From the NCBI GenBank assembly GCA_905203455.1, contig CAJKVX010000047.1:1-7258 (forward strand): DNA of 7,258 bases. The letters are read 5' to 3'. Origin of the DNA: an uncultured Eubacteriales bacterium (GTDB lineage: Bacteria > Bacillota > Clostridia > Christensenellales > UBA1242). Shown here one piece after another: positions 6,659 to 7,258 of this stretch; position 1 is the stretch's first letter; each line of letters starts with the position of its first letter. The notes under the pieces are model-generated. The model was not told the origin of the DNA. It saw only the letters and a list, made by a program, of their open reading frames with translations, and did not search any database. Made by a program: the position numbers and the translations under genes.

Positions 6659-6747
6659 CCTTAGCATTCCCCCTCAAATTTCCACTAACAATCTTTTTCC
6701 TAAAAAATAAGTTATAAGTCAATAATAAAATTTTTAATAACTAAACT

Positions 6748-7258
6748 TTATAAATATTCAGTTATTCCGTTTAGTGTTTCGCCTGTTTTGTCAAAAAAGA
6801 ATTTAACAAGAACTTTTAAAACGCTTGTAAGGTTTTCAATGCTTGAAAATTTTAAACCTTCAATTTTTTCAAATTCTGTGTTTGCAATAGTTTTTAAAAT
6901 TGCAAATTCACCTTTTTCAAGTTTAATGCTATCTTCTTTTGCACAAATTGAGCAAACAATTCCACCAAGTTCAAAACTAAAATTAACTTTTTGTGGGCTT
7001 TTATTTCCACAAACAACACATTCATTAACATTAATGCTGTAACCAGCGTTTTTAAGGGCAACTAATAAAAATTTAATCAGCACAGCCAGCGGCTGAGCTT
7101 TAGTATAATTTAAAAGTTTAAGTGCTTTAAGAGTGTTTAAAAACAACTCTGGGTTTGCCTCCTCAGGGCGGGCTAAAATGCTTACAATTTCAAGCACCCC
7201 TTCCCCAGCAATAAAATTATCAAAATTTTTAGTTAACTCATAAAAAAAAAGTAAGATA
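6748..7258 (-). CDS. recO: DNA repair protein RecO, N-terminus cut by window edge
   Basis: RecO helps load RecA onto SSB-coated single-stranded DNA in the RecFOR pathway of recombinational repair, together with RecR. The frame is open to the right edge, so 169 residues are seen; the family has about 240-260, and the missing part is the N-terminal OB-fold and its start. The visible part opens with the helical segment FFYELTKNFDNF, then ARPEEANPELFLNTLKALKLL, the usual RecO helical core. A zinc site follows: CVVC (visible residues 80-83) and CSIC (102-105), with GGIVC before the second pair. The helical C-terminus ends in LNGITEYL. A GTG at 7197 could be mistaken for a start, but homology continues upstream of it. 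No stop-proximal terminator is obvious; the next candidate is the palindrome at 6585-6601, about 147 nt on. RecO is divergent, so the call rests on fold pattern, cysteines and its usual place near dnaG in Firmicutes. Confidence 0.88.
   Translation of the reverse strand, partial: ILLFFYELTKNFDNFIAGEGVLEIVSILARPEEANPELFLNTLKALKLLNYTKAQPLAVLIKFLLVALKNAGYSINVNECVVCGNKSPQKVNFSFELGGIVCSICAKEDSIKLEKGEFAILKTIANTEFEKIEGLKFSSIENLTSVLKVLVKFFFDKTGETLNGITEYL

Noticed and set aside
7195..7197. GTG as the recO start
   Set aside because: The frame continues upstream with RecO-like helical sequence to the window edge, so this is an internal Val codon.

Overview
The window is a compact stretch of low-GC bacterial chromosome in which every convincing gene lies on the minus strand. 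In transcription order, from right to left, these are: the 3' part of recO (recombination mediator), ppdK (pyruvate, phosphate dikinase), dnaG (primase), rpoD (primary sigma factor) and the 5' part of trmK (tRNA m1A22 methyltransferase). AT-rich codon use, AAGGAG-type ribosome binding sites and a 350-residue SigA-type sigma factor point to a Firmicute. A PPDK that closely resembles the clostridial enzymes, and the order ppdK, dnaG, rpoD, trmK, point more narrowly to a Clostridia-like anaerobe. The genetic code looks standard: Trp is TGG and no gene has an in-frame TGA. No species can be named.

Layout. Positions 1-3508 hold a tightly packed dnaG-rpoD-trmK cluster. The dnaG stop and the rpoD start overlap in a TAATG, and one base separates the rpoD stop from the trmK start. 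This is the Gram-positive form of the macromolecular-synthesis operon, which couples replication priming, housekeeping transcription and a tRNA modification. Positions 3509-3884 hold no recognisable gene. They contain a strong ppdK terminator, an 11-bp perfect inverted repeat of unknown role and weak candidate promoters for dnaG. Positions 3885-6530 encode a full-length 881-residue PPDK, which appears to be its own transcription unit: an almost perfect promoter with an extended -10 lies just upstream, a Shine-Dalgarno site precedes the start, and a hairpin with a T-run follows the stop. Positions 6531-6747 are a 217-bp spacer carrying that promoter, a perfect 17-bp palindrome covering its -35 box, and a pair of direct repeats 21 bp apart. 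Positions 6748-7258 are the C-terminal part of recO, including its four-cysteine zinc site.

I see no mobile element, CRISPR array, tRNA, rRNA or clear sign of horizontal transfer. The genes are ordinary core functions. The points worth a second look are regulatory: the palindrome fused to the ppdK promoter, the inverted repeat before dnaG, the non-ATG start of dnaG, and the placing of a central-metabolism enzyme between recO and the dnaG-rpoD operon. I found no convincing undescribed system.
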